Assembly: GCF_024166365.1 (NCBI RefSeq)
Contig: NC_064820.1
Span: forward strand, 144,418,001-144,482,000
DNA length: 64,000 nt
Origin: Elephas maximus indicus
Lineage: Eukaryota; Chordata; Mammalia; Proboscidea; Elephantidae
Reading direction: 5' to 3'
The translations under genes and the position numbers were made by a program. Shown one piece after another: positions 12,456 through 23,869 of the stretch (position 1 is the stretch's first letter; every line of letters begins with the position of its first letter). The notes beneath the pieces are model-generated. The model was given only the letters and a program-made list of their open reading frames with translations. It was not told the origin of the DNA and searched no databases.

Positions 12456-12970
12456 TGTGATGGATTGAATTGTGTCCCCCTCAAAATATGTGCCAAGTTG
12501 ACTAGGCCATGATTCCCAGTGTTGTGTGGTTTTCCTCCATTTTGTGATTGTAATTTTATGTTGAGAGGATTAGGGTGGGATTGTAACACCACCCTTACTC
12601 AGGTCACCTCCCTGATCTAAGGTAAAGGGAGTTTTCCTGGGGTGTGGCCTGAACCACCTTTATCTCTCAAGAGATATAAGGAGAGGGAAACAAGCAGACG
12701 ATTGGGAACCTCACACCACCCAGAAAGCAGCACCAGGAACAGAATGCATCCTTTGGACCAGGGGTCTGCACCTGAGAAGCTCCTTGACCATGGGAAGATT
12801 GAGGACAAGGACCTTCCTCCAGAGCCAACATAGAGAGAAAGCCTTCCCCTGGAGTTGACGCCTTGAATTTGGACTTTTAGCCTACTAGACTGTGAAGGAA
12901 ATAAATTTCTCTTTGTTAAAGCCATCCACTTGTGGTATTTCTGTTATGACAGCACTAGATAACTAAGATA
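12456..12970 (+). mobile_element. MaLR-like solo LTR, type 1
   Basis: Starts tgtgatggattgaattgtg, ends actaagata (terminal CA mutated to TA), flanked by a perfect 5-bp duplication cttcc (12451-12455 and 12971-12975). It is the fullest type 1 copy at 515 bp. Confidence 0.85.
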
Positions 12971-13011
12971 CTTCCTTAACCAGAAAATGTCAATTCACCC
13001 CAAATTGATAT

Positions 13012-13155
13012 ACACCAAATCCATTGCCATCAAGTCGATTCTGACTCACAGCTACTCTATAGGACAGAGTAGAACTGACCCATAGGGTTTCCAAGGAGTG
13101 GTTGGTGGATTCAAACTGCTGACCTTTTGATTAGCAGCCAAGCTCTTAACCACAG
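13012..13155 (-). mobile_element. AfroSINE in L1
   Basis: Antisense copy ending at cttaaccac; the last bases of its tRNA-like head are missing. It sits between two halves of an L1 ORF2 sentence. Confidence 0.85.
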
Positions 13156-13401
13156 GTTTAATGGAATTCCTACCAAGATCCCACTGGGATATTCTGAAGA
13201 TACAGACAAAATTACTCTAAAATTTATATGGAAAGGCAAACTAACTAGCTAAAACAATTTTGAAAAAGAAAAATAAGTAGGAATAATGAGTTTACCCTTT
13301 TCCAAGACTTAAATAGCTATAGTAGTCAAGATTGTGTGATATTGGAAGAGGAAATGACACATAGATCAATGGAATGGAACAGAGAACCCAGAAATAAACC
13401 A

Positions 13402-13502
13402 GACCAAACCCATTGCCATCCAGTCAATTCCAACTCGTAGTGACCCTATAGGACAGAGTAGAACTGCCCCCTAGGGTTTTCAAGGAGCACCTGGTGGAGT
13501 CC
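13402..13502 (-). mobile_element. AfroSINE fragment in L1
   Basis: Antisense tail half only (caaacccattgccatcc to gagcacctggtggagtcc). The tRNA-like half is absent. Confidence 0.85.
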
Positions 13503-13706
13503 ACAAAAATAAGCTCACACAAAAAGGCTTATGAAAACATGCTCAACTGATTTTTTACAAAGGTGCAAAAGTAATTCAGTGGAAGAATTATAACCTTTTC
13601 AATAAAGGGTGCTGGGGCAATTGGACATCTGTAAGTGCCTTGACCTAAGTTTCATATCTTCTATAAAAATGAACTCAAATGAATCACAAAACTAGGAATA
13701 GGAGAG

Positions 13707-14495
13707 AATTTTGTCAAACTATTCAAGAGTGTCTATGAAAAACCCTCAGCTAATAATCACACTTAATGGTGAACGACTGATGGCTTTCCTCCTAAGATCT
13801 GGAACAAGAAAAGGATGTCTACTCTCAATGCTTCTACTCAATATTGTACTGAAAGTTCTAGCCAGGACTGTTAAGCAACAAAAAGAAATAAAAGGCAAGT
13901 GAAACTATCTCTACTTACAGATGGCATGATCATATATGTAGAAAATCCAAGACAATCTAATAAATGAAATCAATAAATTTGGAGGATATAAAATTAACAC
14001 ACAAAAATCAGTTATATTTCTATGCATTAGCAATGAACAATCCAAAAATGAAATTAAGAATAAAATAGATAAGAGTAAATTTAACCAAAGACGCACAAGA
14101 CTTGTACACTGAAAACTACAAAATATTGTTGAAAGAAATTAAGGAAAACCTAAATAGATAGAAAGACATCCTATATTGATGGATTAGAAGACTTAATATT
14201 GTTAAGATGGCAATACTACCCAAAGCAATCCACAGATGCAATGCAGCCTCTATAAAAATTCTTTTTTATAGAAATGCATAAACTGATCCTAACATTCATA
14301 TGGAATTGAAAAGGACCCCAAGGCAATTTTGAAAAAGAAGTACAAAGTTATAGGACTCACGCTTCTGTATTTTGAATCTTACTACAAAGTTACAGTAACC
14401 TAAACTGTAATCAGATCAGTGTGGTACTGGCAAAAGGATAGACATATAGATCAATGGAATAGAAAAGTTCAATATGCAGTGGCTAGTATAATTAA
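13707..14495 (+). mobile_element. L1 ORF2 fragment (RT to C-terminal part)
   Basis: Contains gtctatgaaaaaccc, ttctactcaatattgtactg, ccaggactgttaagcaac and tggcaatactacccaaagc in the L1 ORF2 order. It starts earlier in ORF2 than the piece just upstream, so the two are separate insertions or a duplication. The frames are broken. Confidence 0.8.
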
Positions 14496-14660
14496 GGAGC
14501 CCTGGTGGCACGGTGGTTAAGAGCTCGGCCGCTAACCAAAAGGTCAGCAGTTCGAACCCACTAGCCACTCCTTGGAAACCCTATGGGGCAGTTCTACTCT
14601 GTGCTATAGTGTGGCTATAAGTCGGAATCAACTCGATGGCAATGGGTTTGATTTGGGTTT
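14496..14660 (+). mobile_element. AfroSINE, short subtype
   Basis: Nearly complete: ggagccctggtggcac head, aaccaaaaggtcagcagttc B-box region, gggcagttctactctg, and ggcaatgggtttgattt tail. Confidence 0.9.
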
Positions 14661-14674
14661 TAGTATGAGTAAGT

Positions 14675-14879
14675 GGCCGTAGTGGCACAAATGGTTAAGC
14701 ACTAAGCTGCTAACTACAAGGTTGGCAGTTCAAACCCAACCAGCAGCTCCAAGGGAGAAAGGCCAGGCAATCTGCTTCCATAAAAATTACAACCAAGAAA
14801 ACCCTATGGGGCAGTTCTACTCTGTTACTTGGGGTCGCTATGAATCAGAATCAACTCCACAGCACCCAACAGCAACAAC
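14675..14879 (+). mobile_element. AfroSINE, long subtype with LINE-like tail
   Basis: Carries the extra gggagaaaggccaggcaatc module and ends cagcacccaacagcaacaac. It is flanked by agtatgagtaagt / agtataagtaagt (14662-14674 and 14880-14892), a 13-bp duplication with one mismatch. Confidence 0.9.
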
Positions 14880-14942
14880 AGTATAAGTAAGTCTTGGTGT
14901 TGCACAAGGCCAAAGAAACTTGTAGCTCAAGCTGCCTCACAC

Positions 14943-14967
14943 TAAAAAAAAAAAAAAAAAAAAAAAG
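14943..14967. repeat. Poly-A tract
   Basis: About 24 consecutive A after a short segment related to 19500-19575. Confidence 0.85.
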
Positions 14968-15125
14968 ATTATAAATTAGCCCAGTAAGAAGTAATGTTTA
15001 TTCTAACTCTATTAATTAAAATCCATTGAATCTAGTACTTTAAATGCTTGAAATATCTAGTTTTATTTATGTCCTAAAAATTTTATTTTTTTAATTTATA
15101 TAATACCTGAATATATTCTAATTTT
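14968..15125. other. AT-rich DNA before an L1
   Basis: No feature recognised. Confidence 0.4.
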
Positions 15126-16460
15126 AAAGTTCAAATTATACAAAATCAACAACAAAGGAAAAGAAAATTCATAAACAAAAAGAACTCTGCTCAGAAAATT
15201 AAGTAGAACCTAGAAACCAGAAACACCACAAAAAAAAAAAATAACATGACAGTGATAAATTCATACCTATTGATAATCACACTAATGTAAATGGTTTAAA
15301 TGCACCAGTCAAGAGACAGAGAGTGGCAGAACTGATTAAAAAAAAACAGGCCCCATCAATATGTTAGCTACAAGAGATATACCTTAGACACAAAGACATA
15401 AATAGGTTAAAAACCAATGGATGAGGAAAAATGTATCAAGCAAACAGTAACCAAAAAAGAGCAAGAGTGGCAATATTAATCTCTGATAAAATAGACTTTA
15501 GTTCAAAATCCATCATAAGGGTCAAGGAAGGGCATTATATAATGATTAAAGGGTCAATTCACCATGAGGACATAACTATAATAAATATTTACGCACCCAA
15601 CGACAAAGCTACAAAATACATAAAAGAAACTCTAACAGTATTAAAAAGAAAAATAGACAGTCCCACAATAATAGCAGGAGGCTTAACATAACATAACAAC
15701 TAGGAACTCAGCAAAGATACAGAAGATCTAGCATAACATAATCAACAGACTCGACCTCATAGACATATACAAAACAGTCCACCCAACAGCAGCACAGTGC
15801 ACAGCCTTCTCCAATGCACATGGGCCATTCTCCAGAATAGACCATACTTTCAACCACAAAGCAAGCCTAAAGAACATCTAAATAATACAAAGCATCTTCT
15901 CTGATCACAACGCTGTAAGACTAGAAATCAGTAACAGGAAGAATAAGGGAAAAAAAATCAAATACATAGAAACTGAGTAACTTCTTGCTTAAAAGCCACT
16001 GGGTAATGATGAAATTAAAAAATTCCTAGAAACAAATGAGAATGAAAACACAATACACCAGAACTTTTGAGACACAGTAGAAGCAGCATTCAAGGAGAAT
16101 TTATAGCAATAAGTGCACACATCAAAAAAAGAAGAAAGGGCCAAAATTAATAACTTAACCCTACAACTTGAACAAATAGAAAAAGAGCAGCAAAAGAAAC
16201 CTACAGTTGCCAGAAGAAAGAAAATAATAAAAATTAGAGTAGAAATAAATGAAACAGAAAAACAATAGAAAGAATCAGTAAGACTGAAGATGGCTTTTTG
16301 AGAGGATCGGTAAAATGGGCAAACCACTGGCCAAATTGACACAGGAAAAGAACGAGAAGATGCAAATAACCATAATAAGAAATGAGATGAGTGACATTAC
16401 AACAGAACCAACTGAGATCAAAAGGATCATATCAGAATATTATGAATAATTGTACTCCAA
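15126..16460 (+). mobile_element. L1 ORF2 5' half (endonuclease region), decayed
   Basis: The start of L1 ORF2 is recognisable. An 86-codon open piece (15431-15691) reads RARVAILISDKIDF and later ITIINIYAPND, the AP-endonuclease segment of ORF2. The next expected motif (Gly-Asp-Phe-Asn-Thr) is mutated to Gly-Gly-Leu-Thr, so the catalytic site is lost. Downstream sequence is collinear but full of stops. Ancient and inactive. Confidence 0.8.
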
Positions 16461-16489
16461 CAACCTATATAGAAGTATGTAGAAGAACA

Positions 16490-16799
16490 ATATAACCATG
16501 GCTAACAGTTTGATATATAGTCTTCCATTTTATATACATTTGCATAAACACCCATGTATGTCTTTACAAATCTACACACAGAACTATATACCTGTTGGGT
16601 TTTGTTTGTTTTTTAACAGAGGCAGAATTAAGCTTTATGAATTGTTTTGCTACTTTAATTTTTTTTTTAACTTAACACAGTATCATAGAGATCTTTACAT
16701 GATAGTGCATGATATTTACATGTCAAAACAGGTTTTTTTCACTGTTGTGAATTTATCTCATGAATATATCGTAATTCAACCACTCCCCTAATGAACATT
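16490..16799. mobile_element. L1M-type 3' region, first part
   Basis: The tttaacttaacacagtatc, acatgatagtgcatg and aaccactcccctaatgaacat pattern belongs to an old L1 3' region (probably - orientation). It continues after the LTR at 17023. Confidence 0.5.
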
Positions 16800-17022
16800 T
16801 ATAGGAATTGAATTGAGTCCACTCCCCCGCACCCCCCCCCACACAAATATGTGTTGAAATTCTAATCCTTATACCAGCAAATGTAATCCCATTTGGAAAT
16901 AGGGTTTTCTTTGTTATGTGAATGAGGCCATACCAGTGTAGGGTGTGTCTTAAACCTAATCACTTCTGAGCTAAGGAAAGAAAAAATTAGACACAGAAGG
17001 AAGCACAAGTGAAGGGTATTTT
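16800..17022 (+). mobile_element. MaLR-like LTR, type 1, 3' truncated
   Basis: Contains ggaattgaattgagtcc, caaatatgtgttgaaattc and gtgtagggtgtgtcttaa, matching the first half of type 1 LTRs. The second half is missing. Host sequence resumes at about 17023. Confidence 0.7.
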
Positions 17023-17160
17023 TCTAGAGAAAATGTCTAAAACTGGAATTTCTTGATTGAAAGCTATGCACATTTAAAATTGTAACCCATACTGCCACAT
17101 TGTTGCCGTTAAAGCTTGTATCAATATACACCGCCAATATGTGAGAGTTTCATTTCCCAG
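17023..17160. mobile_element. L1M-type 3' region, second part
   Basis: The tatgcacatttaaaattg, tactgccacattgttgcc and caatatgtgagagtttc series is collinear with the piece ending at 16799. Confidence 0.5.
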
Positions 17161-17620
17161 CACCGGAGCGCAGCATCTCTGAACTTGGAGCACTCATGGA
17201 CAGGCCTCCACTTCTGCAGCACCCTCTCCTACATGACATGGGCTATGGTTTCCTCTGTCAACCCAATCCTGTCTGCTTTCCACCTTTGAGGGAATTTTCA
17301 AATTTTCTGGTCCATTAATCGCAATTGTTCTTTTCTTACGGCATTACTACACATTTACTTATTTTAAAAATATGTAGCTTTTGGGGGAGGGCAGTGAGTT
17401 TGTGTTGATCACGATGAAATAGTTTGGAAAGGTTGTCAAGAAAGGTGGCATAACTTGAAGAATGTAATCAGTGTCCCTGAATGGTACAGGTAGAAATTGT
17501 TGAAGTGATGTACATCTTGTTGTGTATATTTTCACTAAATATATGACCTGTTAATTGTGGAGACTTGGGAAGGTAGGCACATGTGCTCAGTCTGACATCT
17601 AGTTCTAGTCTTTTTAAGCT
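17161..17620. other. Unrecognised intergenic DNA
   Basis: No gene or repeat recognised. Confidence 0.4.
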
Positions 17621-17635
17621 TTTTAGCTCTACAAA

Positions 17636-17833
17636 GGTCCCCAGGTGACACGAATTGTTTGCACTTGACTGCTAACCTAAAGGTTGGCATTTAGAACCCA
17701 TCCAGCGGCTCTGTGGAAGAGAGGCCTAGTGATCTGGTTCCGTGAAGATTACAGCCAAGAAAACCCTATGGACAGTTCTACTCTGTAACACAGGGGGTTG
17801 CCACGAGTCAGAATTGACTTGGTGACAACCGGT
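17636..17833 (+). mobile_element. AfroSINE, long subtype
   Basis: Full-length but diverged. A perfect 15-bp duplication ttttagctctacaaa (17621-17635 and 17834-17848) defines both ends exactly. Confidence 0.92.
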
Positions 17834-17848
17834 TTTTAGCTCTACAAA

Positions 17849-18036
17849 AGAGGACAATAAGTAGTTCAGAAGAACTGAAAGAGAGAGGCTTGCTAAAAGT
17901 CTACCTAGAAACTCTCCAGGAAATTTTCCTCTCTTGGAAATCTATGACCCTGCAATCAGCCGATGGGCTCTGTGAAACATTATCTGTAATGTCAGCTTTT
18001 CTGTTGAATGCCCCTAGCTGTGGGTCACAGGGCAGA

Positions 18037-18073
<37 letters not shown>

Positions 18074-18975
18074 TGAAATCATCCTAATGGATTAATGGCT
18101 CAAAATCAAATCCTGGCAGAGTATCAAAGCCTCTCTTACATCAGAAACGCAAGGGTGAAAATTCCCTCTCTTGAAAATGTATAACTTGGAGTTTATTTTC
18201 TTAAATGTTGAATACATTTGTCATCTTCTTTTTATCTGAGAAGCCAGAAGAAAATCACATGATGCCGAAGTAAGACAGCAAGCCTCAAAAGAATACAGAA
18301 TGATTTTTTACCAGCAATAAAATCTACTTTAAAAGATTTGCCTGTTTTAAAAAGCGGCTAGATGACCTCATGTTCCATATCAAACTTTCAAATCTGGACA
18401 TGCCTGTTCTGTTTTCTATTTTAAGCCCTGTAAGAGAATCCAAGCAAATGCTTTGTCCAGCTGGTTTGTGCCTTGAGCTGCCTCTGCCGTGACACGGTTT
18501 CACCCACTTGAATCAGGCATGAAGGTTTCTGGCCACAAGTTCACAGTCAAGGCTGGATCTCAGCAAAGTTGTGAGACTGAGGGATTTTTTTTTTAGCCCC
18601 TGGTTTCCCATTTTGGTCAGGCTTTTTCTTCTTCCTTTGTGTTCTATTCTCTCTCCCAGCTATTAAAAACTTTTAAATTCTTTATTAGATTTAGGTGCAA
18701 ATGACTGATAACACCTTAAACTTTTACCCTTTTAAAAATACCATAATTTTATTTTAACTTTGACATGGATGTCGTAACTGTGGGACCTGGTGTTAGTGAA
18801 CAGATGAGGAGGGACTCGTTGAACACCAGGGCCTTCTAAGTACCAAGTAAGTAGCGTAAGTAGGGTATAGCCTCCTTTATCTGCTTACCTGGGCACCACT
18901 TCCATCTTCTCAACAGGACTGTCATCCCACTGAGGCCAACAGAATAATAGTTTTGTACCTCCTAGGTTTAGAGAA
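17849..18975. other. Unrecognised DNA with a (TA)n run
   Basis: A (TA)16 microsatellite lies at 18039-18070. The rest has no recognisable gene or repeat. Confidence 0.4.
18039..18070. repeat. (TA)n microsatellite
   Basis: Sixteen uninterrupted AT dinucleotides. Confidence 0.97.
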
Positions 18976-19176
18976 GGAGTCCTTTGGTTAGCACTCGGCT
19001 ACTAACCGAAGAGTTGGAGGTTCAAGTCCACCTAGAGGTGCCTTGGAAGAAAGTCCTGGTGATCTACCTCTGAAAGATCACAGTCATTGAAAACCATATG
19101 AAGCACAGTTCTACTCTGACACACATGGGGTTGCCATGAGTAGGAAACGACTTGATGGCAACCGGTTTAAAAAAAA
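18976..19176 (+). mobile_element. AfroSINE, subtype with 'gatctacctctgaaa' module
   Basis: Diverged sense copy: actcggctactaaccgaag, gtcctggtgatctacctctg, acacacatggggttgcc and a poly-A-rich end. Confidence 0.85.
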
Positions 19177-19669
19177 AATGGTTCAGAGAAGAGACAGGAG
19201 TTAGCAGGGCTCTGTGCAGTAACTACTTAAATATGAACCCTCTCCCGGGCCTCCACTGGAGGACAGTGGTGAGAGCAGGTGGGACCTTGACCCTCCCCCA
19301 CCCTATTGACTGAGACTAATCAAAGGAATTCCTTGTTTTCCCTTTGTCAGTGTAAAATGTTCTTTGAAAAAGAAGCTCCCTGGCCAAAGTAAGGATTGAA
19401 AACAAATGGTGAAGAAGATAAAGTTCTCCAGAAAGGGAAAGATCTGACTTCTAATTCCTGCTTCATGGAAAAGGAGCTCAGCTAAATTCATTAAGTGGCA
19501 GCTAGTATGAGTAGGTCTCAGTGCCACCCAAGGCCTGTGCCCTATAGGTGCCTTGAGCTCAGGCTGCATATTTGTAGGGGAGGAGACCAGTTTGTTCCAT
19601 CCCAGGGCCAGAAAAGGTAACATACATGAGGGAGACTTTTCCAGCGACCATGGAAAACCATACTATTGC
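19177..19669. other. Intergenic DNA with a short unnamed repeat
   Basis: The stretch 19500-19575 (ctagtatgagtaggtctc, then caaggcctgtg, ccttgagctcaggctgc) is related to 14480-14490 joined to 14882-14940. Otherwise nothing recognised. Confidence 0.4.
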
Positions 19670-19830
19670 AAACAGCATGTTATATTTTAGTTACTTCTCC
19701 AAGCCTTAGTTTACTCATCTGTAAAATTGGAGCTCACAGTGTTGTGACGATTGAATGAATAATGTGCACAAAGCTCCCTGTCAAGTGTTTGGCCACAATC
19801 AAGGTGAGTACGCGTTAGCTATTATCATTA
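19670..19830 (+). mobile_element. MIR SINE
   Basis: Contains agccttagtttactcatctg, taaaattgg and gttgtgacgattgaatga in MIR order. Confidence 0.8.
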
Positions 19831-19879
19831 AGTATATGATCCACTTGTCTCTCCACTGAACAGGAAGTGTTTAAATGGC

Positions 19880-19985
19880 AAGGTGCTTCCTTTCCTAAAT
19901 TGTTCAACTCCCTACAGCACCTGTACTGTGCCTGGCATATAGTGGGTTCTCAACAAATACTTGTCGACTGAGTGATGAATAATGC
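19880..19985 (+). mobile_element. L2 3'-end fragment
   Basis: The words gtgcctggcatatagtgg and ctcaacaaatacttgtcg match the L2 3' tail. Confidence 0.65.
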
Positions 19986-20400
19986 AGCTGAGATCATGGG
20001 CTCCTTTTTTTTCACATGAGACTTTCTACAGTCTATGGAATTTTGTTGCCCCAGTTGTCCTGGTATCCCTTTGTTCTTTATATATAGAATGCTACCTTTA
20101 CTTCTAAGAACTTTTTTTATTTTTAGAGAAGAATTTTCTGTGATTCCGTCTTTTGGTTTACCTACATGAAAACATAAAGGAAAAGAAGGGACAAAACCCA
20201 AGTTCTTTCATAGCTTTTCCAAATTTACTTTTGAGCCAACATAATAAGCTTATATTTTCTGTTCTTAAACAATAGAGTATTGGAAGACTCTCTTGTTTTT
20301 ACTTTGCTTTAAATTCTCCATTTATTTCACTACAGAAAGAGGTGGAAAATGCATTCTTGTTACCCCTTGAGTGCAGTGGAGACTATTTTGTTTTTATAAG
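19986..20400. other. Unrecognised intergenic DNA
   Basis: No gene or repeat recognised. Confidence 0.4.
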
Positions 20401-20610
20401 GTTGTTGTTAGGTTCCCATCCAGTTGATTCCAACTCATAGTGACCCTTGACCCTATGACAGAGTAGAACCTCCCCATGGGGTTTCCTAGCTTGTAATCCT
20501 TAAGGGAGCAGACCACCAAGTCTTTTCTCCTGCTGAATGGCTGGTGGGTGCAAACAGTGGACCTTTCAGATAGCAACTGATTAGTCAACTTTTGCGATAC
20601 CAGGGCTCCT
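20401..20610 (-). mobile_element. AfroSINE, long subtype
   Basis: Antisense copy from gttgttgttaggttccc to accagggctcc, including the gggagcagaccaccaag module. It has a small internal duplication, gacccttgaccctatgac. Confidence 0.9.
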
Positions 20611-20799
20611 TTATATAAGATTGGAGAAGTACATGTCAACAAAGGTCAGCTACATAAAGTGTGTTTGGTAGTAGAGGGACCTGAAGGGGATTATATTCTT
20701 TTACCACTGGGTGGATTTTAAGCTAAAAATAGATCTAAGATTAATTTTGTAATTTACCAGATGGTAAAAAAAAACTAACTAAAATTTAACATATACATA

Positions 20800-21535
20800 G
20801 TAAATATTGCAGTTAATATTGCATAACAAAGAGGTTCTCTTTAACAAATGCTTTAAAACTGAATGACAGTAAAATGATACAATCACTCTAAATACAGTTT
20901 GGCAGTTTCTTATAAAACTAAACATGGACTTACCATGTGACCCAGCAACTACACTTTCGGGCATCTATCCCAGAGAAATGAAAACTTATGTTCACACAAA
21001 AACCTGCACATGAATATTCATAGTAGCTTTATTCATAATAGCCCCAAACTGGAAGCAACCTAAATATCCTTCAATGGAGCCTATGGTACATTCATACCAT
21101 GGAATACTACTCAACAATAAAAAGGAAAACTATTGATACACACAACAACTTAGATGGATCTCAAGGAAATTATGCTGAACGAGAAAAGCTAGTCTCAAAA
21201 TGTTACATACGGTATGACTCCATTTATATAACATTCTTGAAATAACAAAATTATAGAGCTAGAGAACAGATTAGTGGTTGCCAAGGATTAGGGAGGGAGG
21301 GTGTGGCTATAAAAAGGTGGCATGAGAGAGCCTTGTGGTGATGAAACAGTTCTGTACCCTGATTTGTGATGGTGAAATCTGGATTCTACCAATGTCAATT
21401 TCCTGGTTTTGCTCTTGTACTACAGTTATAAAAGATAATACCATTGGAGGAAACTGGGTGAAAAGTACATGAGATATAGATAGATAGATTTAAATCTATT
21501 ATTTAAAAATAAAAACTTTAAAGAAAACATAAATA
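20800..21535 (+). mobile_element. L1 3' UTR
   Basis: Contains the L1 series: catgtgacccagcaac, ggaatactactcaacaat, acagattagtggttgcc and ggaggaaactgggtg. Sense orientation. Confidence 0.85.
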
Positions 21536-21755
21536 TAATAAATAAATAGAAGTTATGCACGAAATAAAGTTGCATTGCATACATTTTTTTTTTTCAAAAG
21601 ACACATATGTAAAGGGAGCCCTATCACATTACAGATGATGTACAGATAATGAGTCTTGGAACTCAAAAAGCAACCCAAAGGACTTTCTCTTTGACTTAGT
21701 TCAGTAATACAGATGGAATGGATTTTATGATAAAAACGTTGTTTTCCAAAATAAT

Positions 21756-22212
21756 TTGTAGTAGGTTGAAAAGTGGCCCACCAAAAGATATGTCCACCTG
21801 GAACCTGTGAATGTGACCTTATTTGGAAAAGGGTCCTTGCAGATGTAATTAAGAATCTTGAGATGAGATCATCCTGGATTTAAGACCATCCTAAATCCAA
21901 TGACAGTTGTATAAGAGAAAGGCAGAAGGATACCTGAGGCACAGAGATACAGGGGGAAGGTCATGTGAGGACAAAGGCAGAGATTGCAGTACTGAGCCTA
22001 CAAGCCAAGGAATGCCAAAGTTGCCAGCAGCCCTCAGAGTGAGGAGAGAGGCATGAACAGATTCTTCCTCAGAGCCTCCAGGAGAAACCAATCCTGCCAA
22101 TACTTTAATTTTGGATTTCTGGCCTCCAGAGCTGTGAGAGGATAATTTTTTTTATGTTTTAAGCCACCCAGTTTCTGGTAATTTGTTGCAACAGTCACAG
22201 GAAACTAATACA
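21756..22212 (+). mobile_element. MLT1-type MaLR LTR
   Basis: Contains aacctgtgaatgtgacctta, gtccttgcagatgtaat, agagctgtgagagg and gccacccagtttctgg, and ends gaaactaataca. The flanks carry ataat on both sides. This is a typical placental MLT1 LTR, older than the type 1 and 2 LTRs here. Confidence 0.85.
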
Positions 22213-22809
22213 ATAATAATTAAACTTCAACTCCCAATATTTTTACTAACCTCTTAAAAATCCAAGAGAGTTTTCTAGCATGGCTGTTAAAAAACATACA
22301 TACTTATCCATATTTTCAGAGAAAGAAAATGAAGCATAAAGTTTATCACTATATGTATACTATATGCTACAGACTTTCTGCTATCCCAGTAGTTCTTTAT
22401 TTTCCGCAATTCTCTTTGGTTCTTTCCCTTTCTGTTTGGTCCTCACAATAATCACGTGAAGAATATACAGGGAAAAAAACAGAAGTAGAAAAATAGTAGG
22501 CTGACAATACTACCATTCTTTTATGAACTGTCAAGACCATCACACCTACCCTCTCACTGATGTCCCTTGTAGCCCAGAGACCCCAGCTATCCTCAAACTT
22601 TATACCCAAAGAACACAAAAAGTGGAGTGACGACAGCTTCTCCAAAGCACCGTGTTGGTACAAGCATCGGACTGTTGGATCATTTTATTCCTCAACATTT
22701 TATTCTACAACATTCCCATGAGATAGGTATTTCATAGATAAGGAACCAAGTAAGTCATAAAATTGTCAGTGAAGTCTACAGAGGACTAATCATGGTCCGG
22801 TCACACTTG
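22213..22809. other. Unrecognised intergenic DNA
   Basis: The end (about 22680-22790) is weakly MIR-like on the - strand. No gene recognised. Confidence 0.35.
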
Positions 22810-22984
22810 CAGGGATTCTGGCGTCACAGCATGGCTGTGAACCTCAGCTCTACAATGTATGAGCTATGTGATCCCGGCCAATTACGTGACCTCTCTGTGC
22901 TATAAGTTCCTCATCTGTAAATTAGAAGTAATAATAACAATAAGGGCATTTTGAATATCAAATAAGTTAATGCATATAAGTCAT
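22810..22984 (+). mobile_element. MIR SINE
   Basis: Contains gagctatgtgatcccgg, cctcatctgtaaattagaag and aaataagttaatgcatataa. Confidence 0.8.
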
Positions 22985-23198
22985 TCAGATCTGGGTCCTG
23001 CAGGCCAAATCCAGCTCACTGCCTGTTTTTGGAAATAAAGTTTTATTGGAACACAGACACAGGCCTTTTCATCTGTGGCTGCTTGCACCCTACAATGGCA
23101 TTGTGGAATAGTGATAACAGACCATGTATGGCCACAAAGCCAAAAATATTTACTATCTGGTTCTTTGCAGAAAAAGTTTGCCAACTCCAGATTTAGAT
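22985..23198 (-). mobile_element. hAT-Charlie MITE, MER3-like
   Basis: Contains caggccaaatccagctcac, ggaaataaagttttattgg and ttctttgcagaaaaagtttg. The terminal words are complementary to each other, as in MER3. It is inserted in the tail of the MIR just upstream, which seems to resume at about 23200. Confidence 0.7.
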
Positions 23199-23869
23199 GA
23201 ACGTTTGGCAAAACCTAAGTGTTCAGTAGATGTTGATTATTATTGCTACCATTATTATTGAAGTCCTCCCTGAAATCTTGGAGAACAGAACTGTCGTCCA
23301 TTGAGGGTCTGGTACACTTCATACTTCAAGTAGTTGATATTTCAGTCATAATTCCCAAGCCTGTCACCTAGAAAATCCATAAAATTGATCATGTTTTAGG
23401 TCTTTGTCACGGGGGCAATAGCCTGGTAGAACAAGGTTTCTACTTTCAGGGAAAACCACAAAGTCAATTTAATTATTCAAGTACAGCTGACCTATCAAAA
23501 ATGTCTTGGTTTTTGGCATAGTTACAATATGGCTTTTTCAGGTCAGACAAATAAATGTGTTTGTTAGGAAAGCATAAGGCAGTGGACTGATTTTTTTTTC
23601 ACCCCTGTGCTCATTATGGTCAATGTTATCTAGAGATAGAAGAGGTTATAACCTAAAAGGCCCTGTTCTTTCCGGAGATCAAGTCTAAAGATGAGGAATA
23701 AGGAGAGGGATCACAAACTAATTTGGATTAACAAGAAAAGGGCGAAATTAAAAATAATAATCTTTTTACTACCCTAGGGGGAGCTTGGGTTAATTGGTAT
23801 CAGCCCAGCTTGCCTGGCCAAATTGGAGCCCTTCTCCACACAGCAGAGTGGAGTGTAGATAGAGTCCAG
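23199..23869. other. Mostly unrecognised DNA
   Basis: 23199-23260 looks like the end of the MIR split by the MER3-like element. No gene recognised. Confidence 0.4.

Larger units (their letters stand above)
12976..13706 (+). mobile_element. L1 ORF2 3' fragment, split by two SINEs
   Basis: Pieces reading caccccaaattgata, then tttatatggaaaggcaaac, then tcaatggaatggaacagag and aaataaagggtgctggggc are collinear with the end of L1 ORF2. AfroSINEs at 13012 and 13402 interrupt it. Many stops; not coding. Confidence 0.75.

Noticed and set aside
15989-16342. 117-codon antisense open frame
   Set aside because: Antisense of decayed L1 ORF2; Ser/Phe-rich from A-rich sense DNA.
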